The position numbers and the translations under genes were made by a program. Below, piece by piece: positions 60,944-64,000 of a DNA stretch of 64,000 nt; position 1 is the first letter of the stretch; every line of letters starts with the position of its first letter. Below the pieces are notes generated by a model. That model was given only the letters and a program-made list of their open reading frames with translations. It made no database searches and was not told the DNA's origin. The stretch is from contig NZ_JAPPRJ010000001.1 in the NCBI RefSeq assembly GCF_026672545.1, positions 2,109,501 through 2,173,500 on the forward strand. The letters run 5' to 3'. The DNA comes from Rhizobium sp. SL86. GTDB taxonomy: Bacteria; Pseudomonadota; Alphaproteobacteria; Rhizobiales; Rhizobiaceae.

Positions 60944-61588
60944 TCAGCTGTCGGCTATGGCAGTCAGGGTGCCAGGCGCAAACTCAAGCATGTGTTCGAC
61001 GGACCGTAGTGCCATACCGGCAATCTCATCCGTGTCAAACATGTCGTCGATCAGCGAGCCTTCCAGCCACATGCCATCGATCAGGCCATTGATGGCGACG
61101 GCAAGTCTTCGGCTGTGTGTCGGATCGATCGTCCTGCCGAATTCTTCGAAACAGCGGACGATCAGCAGTTCGAGCGAGGTGAGAAAGGCGAGGTAGTGTT
61201 CGCGGTGAATGCTGGCAAATTCGGGGTTGATGGGAATGTGGCCGATAAAGGCCGCCCAAAGAGAAATCGTCCGGGCATCGGCGATCGGCGGCGAAAGATT
61301 GGCAAGGATGAACCGGCGAAGACAATCCGGCGCTTTGCCCTCTTCACGGGCAATCGCGTGGCTCGGCGCACACATCTCCGACATCAGCTGGCGATAGGCC
61401 GCCTGCATCATCTGGTCCTTGCCGTCGAAATAGTGACGGATCAGGCCTCCGGTCACGCCGGCGCGGGCCGCAATCTGGCGCACGGTCGCTCCTGCAATGC
61501 CGAACTCGGCGACGCAATCCAGCGTCGCCGTGATGAGGTCATCGCGCCTGACGGCTTCCGGGGCTCTCTGATAGGTCCGCCGGCTCAC
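60944..61588 (-). CDS. TetR/AcrR-family regulator (BetI-like)
   Basis: Regulator of 214 residues. N-terminal HTH: ATLDCVAEFGIAGATVRQIA ARAGVTGGLIRHYFDGKDQM (about 20-60). The C-terminal ligand domain with FIGHIPINPEFASIHREHY and AINGLIDGMWLEGSL follows the BetI pattern. The GTG start overlaps the TGA of the preceding dimethylargininase-family gene (GTGA), so the two are translationally coupled. It probably controls its own operon and the divergent ABC importer. Confidence 0.9.
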   Translation of the reverse strand: MSRRTYQRAPEAVRRDDLITATLDCVAEFGIAGATVRQIAARAGVTGGLIRHYFDGKDQMMQAAYRQLMSEMCAPSHAIAREEGKAPDCLRRFILANLSPPIADARTISLWAAFIGHIPINPEFASIHREHYLAFLTSLELLIVRCFEEFGRTIDPTHSRRLAVAINGLIDGMWLEGSLIDDMFDTDEIAGMALRSVEHMLEFAPGTLTAIADS

Positions 61589-62463
61589 GTCGCCTGCCTG
61601 AGGATGGGCCGCGTGAGGCAGGTTGGGCCACCCTCACAGGCAATGCACAAAGCATCGGCCTCGAAGGTCTTCACCTCGCAGCCATGTGCTTCCATGGCGG
61701 CCTTCGTGGCCGGAAAACCCTCGACCATGATCACCTTGCCGAGGGCGGTCGGCAGCACGTTGAGGTTCAATCCGTTGCTGGCGGCAAAATCGGCCTCGGG
61801 TGCGTGGATCAGCGTGTAACCGCGCTCGCGCAGCATCAGGTAAAAGGCGGCTGGCATTAGCGGCGCGTGAACCAGCGCCATCTTTTCCGCAAGCGGGCTG
61901 ATCACCGACATCAAATGCAGGCAGGCCTCTTCGCCCTGCCAGAGCGGCAGGTCATAACCGAGAACCGTCACGCCGATCGGGGCGAGGATCGCCGAGAGCT
62001 GTTCGATGCCGGCCTGGTTGGAGCGCACTCCACGGCCGACCGCCAACGTCTTGTCATCGACCCAGACGCAATCGCCGCCTTCGACGGTGCCGGGGGCTTC
62101 GATGGTGCCGAGGATCGGGATGCCCGCCTGCCGGTACCGTTCTGCATGCAGATCCGGTTCGCGGGCGCGAAGCGGTTTTCCCATGCGCAGGATGACCGCA
62201 CCCGCATCCGTCATCAGCGAGGGGTCGTGGGTGAACATCGAATCGGCGAGACCGTCGCCATTGTCTTCCAGCCAGAGGATCTCGGCACCCGATTCCGCCA
62301 CCAGTTCGGCGAAGCGCGCGTGCTGCACAATCGCTTTCTCCGCATCGAATGTCGGGCCGTAGTGCCACTCCTTGGCGTTGGCCGAACGAAGGCTTTCACC
62401 GGGGCGCCGCATCAGGACACGCAATAGGGGTGTCGCCATCGCCTGGCAGCCAAAACCATCCAT
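61585..62463 (-). CDS. Dimethylargininase/amidinotransferase-family protein
   Basis: Guanidine-group modifying enzyme of 292 residues: LMRRPGESLRSANAKEWHYG, FTHDPSLMTDAGAVILRMGK, GTVEGGDCVWVDDKTLAVGR (substrate-binding acidic residues), EEACLHLMSVISPL with the catalytic His, and EGGPTCLTRPI with nucleophile Cys near 282. DDAH enzymes turn methylated arginines to citrulline and methylamines; arginine deiminase-like activity is also possible. GAGGA lies 8 bases before the ATG. First gene of a three-gene minus operon, divergent from a polar amino-acid importer. Confidence 0.87.
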   Translation of the reverse strand: MDGFGCQAMATPLLRVLMRRPGESLRSANAKEWHYGPTFDAEKAIVQHARFAELVAESGAEILWLEDNGDGLADSMFTHDPSLMTDAGAVILRMGKPLRAREPDLHAERYRQAGIPILGTIEAPGTVEGGDCVWVDDKTLAVGRGVRSNQAGIEQLSAILAPIGVTVLGYDLPLWQGEEACLHLMSVISPLAEKMALVHAPLMPAAFYLMLRERGYTLIHAPEADFAASNGLNLNVLPTALGKVIMVEGFPATKAAMEAHGCEVKTFEADALCIACEGGPTCLTRPILRQAT

Positions 62464-62650
62464 TAGGGTTTCCTCTTATTCATGGTTTAAATGGTCAAAA
62501 TTCATATTTTTATTATACGCTTGTGCAATGGGCGGACAAGTGCAAAACTCTCCCCAAGGCATGCGTTTCCAGCACCGTATGCCAACAAAACTGCTGGGGG
62601 AAAAGTCTGTACAGAAGACCGGCGATGCCAGTGCCGGCGGTGTAGGTAAC

Positions 62651-63424
62651 ATGGCGGAATCGGCGCAAGCCATTGAAATTCGGGATCTCCATAAGCGTTT
62701 TGGTCCGCTTGAGGTCTTAAAGGGCGTCTCGCTCAGCGCAGGGCAGGGCGATGTCATCGCACTGATCGGCGGCAGCGGATCGGGCAAATCGACCTTTCTC
62801 CGATGCATCAACATGCTTGAACTGCCAACGGCCGGTCAAGTCACGATCCATGGCGAAACGATCCAGATGAAGTCCGATGGGCAGGGCGGTCTGATGCCAG
62901 CCAATCGCAAACAGATCCAGCGGATCCGCACCAAGCTTGGCATGGTTTTTCAGAGCTTCAACCTGTGGCAGCACATGACGGTTCTGCAGAACGTCATCGA
63001 GGTGCCGGTGCATGTGCTTGGCCAGCCGCGTGAGCAGGCGGTTGAAGTGGCGGAGGCGCTTCTGCGCCGCGTCGGCCTCTACGAAAAGCGCGATGCCTAT
63101 CCGTCCTTCATGTCCGGCGGCCAGCAGCAGCGTGCGGCCATTGCCCGAGCGCTCGCTATCCAGCCGCTCGTGATGCTGTTCGACGAGCCGACATCGGCGC
63201 TCGATCCGGAACTCGTCGGAGAGGTGCTGTCTGTGATCGCGGATCTGGCGCAGGAAAAGCGCACGATGATCCTGGTGACACACGAAATGAAATTCGCCCG
63301 TCAGGTGGCGAGCCATGTGGTCTTCCTGCATGGCGGGGTGATCGAAGAGCAGGGGCCTCCAGAGGCAATCTTCGAAAACCCGCAATCGGAGCGGCTGAAG
63401 AAATTCATCAGCTCCATCCATTGA
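62651..63424 (+). CDS. Polar amino-acid ABC transporter ATP-binding protein
   Basis: ATPase of 257 residues of the HisP/GlnQ/OccP group: Walker A LIGGSGSGKSTFLRCINML, Q-loop LGMVFQSFNLWQHMTVLQNV, signature SFMSGGQQQRAAIARALAIQ, Walker B VMLFDEPTSALDPELVGEVL, and LVTHEMKFARQVASHVVFLH. The insert QGGLMPANRKQIQRIRTKL before the Q-loop is typical of the histidine/opine-type members. Start at 62651 fits family length; the ribosome site (GGTAAC) is weak and longer in-frame starts exist up to 62528. The binding-protein gene follows after 33 bp. Confidence 0.92.
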   Translation: MAESAQAIEIRDLHKRFGPLEVLKGVSLSAGQGDVIALIGGSGSGKSTFLRCINMLELPTAGQVTIHGETIQMKSDGQGGLMPANRKQIQRIRTKLGMVFQSFNLWQHMTVLQNVIEVPVHVLGQPREQAVEVAEALLRRVGLYEKRDAYPSFMSGGQQQRAAIARALAIQPLVMLFDEPTSALDPELVGEVLSVIADLAQEKRTMILVTHEMKFARQVASHVVFLHGGVIEEQGPPEAIFENPQSERLKKFISSIH

Positions 63425-63457
63425 AAAACACACGACAATGTCGAAAGGGGAAAAATC

Positions 63458-64000
63458 ATGAAAAACCTGCTGAAGACCGCTGCCTTGGCGCTTGCGGTGA
63501 GTGTTGCCGCGTTCGGCGCCGCCTCGGCTCAGGACCTCAAGATCGGTGTCGCTGCCGAACCCTATCCGCCCTTCTCCTCGCCTGATGCGAGCGGCAAGTG
63601 GGTCGGCTGGGAAATCGAGTTTATCGACGCGGTCTGCGCCGAGGCAAAGGTCACCTGCGTCGTGACGCCGGTTGCGTGGGACGGTATCATTCCGGCTCTG
63701 ACCTCCAAGAAGATCGACGCCATCATGGGCTCCATGTCGATCACCGACGAGCGCAAGAAGACGATCGACTTCTCCGACAAATATTACAACACCCCGGCCT
63801 CCGTCATCGGGCCGAAGGGCGAGAAGTTTGACGCCTCTCCGGACAGCCTGAAGGGCAAGATCATCGGCGTTCAGGTCTCCACCGTCTCGGCTGACTATGC
63901 GAAGAAGTACTTCGCTCCCGTCGCCTCCGAGATCAAGGAATACCAGACCCAGGACGAAGCAAACCAGGATCTGGCGGCCGGCCGTGTCGACGCGGTCATC
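63458..64000 (+). CDS. Polar amino-acid ABC transporter substrate-binding protein, partial
   Basis: Periplasmic binding protein, 181 codons before the right edge. Signal peptide ends AAFGAASA-Q (about residue 25). SBP_bac_3 blocks: LKIGVAAEPYPPFSSPDASG, WVGWEIEFIDAVCAEAKVTC, WDGIIPALTSKKIDAIMGSM SIT, ERKKTIDFSDKYYNTPASVI and GKIIGVQVSTVSADYAKKYF. These contain the usual amino-acid carboxylate-binding Arg/Asp region of the Lys/Arg/Orn group. AAAGGGG lies about 10 bases before the ATG. With the divergent DDAH-type operon, an arginine-like substrate is plausible. Confidence 0.93.
   Translation, partial: MKNLLKTAALALAVSVAAFGAASAQDLKIGVAAEPYPPFSSPDASGKWVGWEIEFIDAVCAEAKVTCVVTPVAWDGIIPALTSKKIDAIMGSMSITDERKKTIDFSDKYYNTPASVIGPKGEKFDASPDSLKGKIIGVQVSTVSADYAKKYFAPVASEIKEYQTQDEANQDLAAGRVDAVI

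Noticed and set aside
62464..62650. Clear TetR operator between the DDAH-type gene and the importer
   Set aside because: The AT-rich sequence TGGTTTAAATGG looks symmetric at first but its outer arms are direct, not inverted; no convincing dyad could be named.
1..64000. CRISPR arrays, tRNA or rRNA genes, insertion sequences
   Set aside because: No regularly spaced direct repeats, cloverleaf genes, ribosomal segments or transposase motifs were recognised.

Overview
The window is high-GC DNA from an alphaproteobacterium, almost certainly a member of the Rhizobiaceae (Rhizobium/Agrobacterium/Sinorhizobium relatives). The evidence is a succinoglycan (exo) cluster in the Sinorhizobium order, a hybrid FixL with an OmpR-type partner and FixK, a NasT/NasS nitrate system, and palindromic repeats that resemble rhizobial mosaic elements. 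No rRNA, tRNA, CRISPR array or transposase was seen.

Layout. 1-3160: peptide/oligopeptide-type ABC importer (minus strand, cut by the left edge) with a divergent GntR/FCD regulator. 3216-5318: a Ser-rich coiled-coil protein, an FAH-family hydrolase and a DUF4112 membrane protein. 5327-19905: exopolysaccharide cluster with a decayed exoZ, then exoQ-exoF-exoY (minus), exoX, exoU, and exoH-exoK-exoL-exoA-exoM-exoO-exoP (plus). Relative to S. meliloti, exoV, exoW, exoT, exoI, exoN and exoB are not here. 19915-25146: cytochrome bo-type quinol oxidase operon cyoABCD with SURF1 and a small membrane protein. 25483-31454: MHS-type MFS transporter, a hydratase-family enzyme, treZ and malQ.

31451-45128 is a nitrate assimilation region read right to left: nasT (ANTAR antiterminator), nasS (nitrate sensor), a leader with a sigma-54 promoter and overlapping antiterminator/terminator hairpins, nrtA-nrtB-nrtC, a globin, nirB, nirD, nasA and cysG. 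Three later arrivals sit inside it: a 141-bp palindromic element in frame within cysG, a second palindromic element between nirB and nirD, and a hicAB toxin-antitoxin pair on the opposite strand between nirD and nasA. NasS/NasT should sense nitrate and relieve termination, NrtABC imports it, NasA reduces it to nitrite, NirBD to ammonium, CysG makes the siroheme, and the globin may handle NO.

45129-45764 is an unusually hairpin-rich intergenic stretch that may encode a structured RNA. 46153-49722 is an oxygen-signalling module (fxkR, fixK, hybrid fixL) with a direct-repeat K-box in front of fixK. 49735-51495 is an ABC exporter-like protein with a degenerate ATPase domain. 51782-58049 is an aryl-CoA ligase followed by a complete branched-chain-type ABC importer. 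58166-59647 is a secreted pectate lyase. 59715-64000 is an amino-acid module: an aminotransferase, a TetR regulator and a dimethylargininase-family enzyme on the minus strand, divergent from a polar amino-acid ABC importer that runs off the right edge.

All functional names rest on reading the translated sequence by eye; no database search was run.
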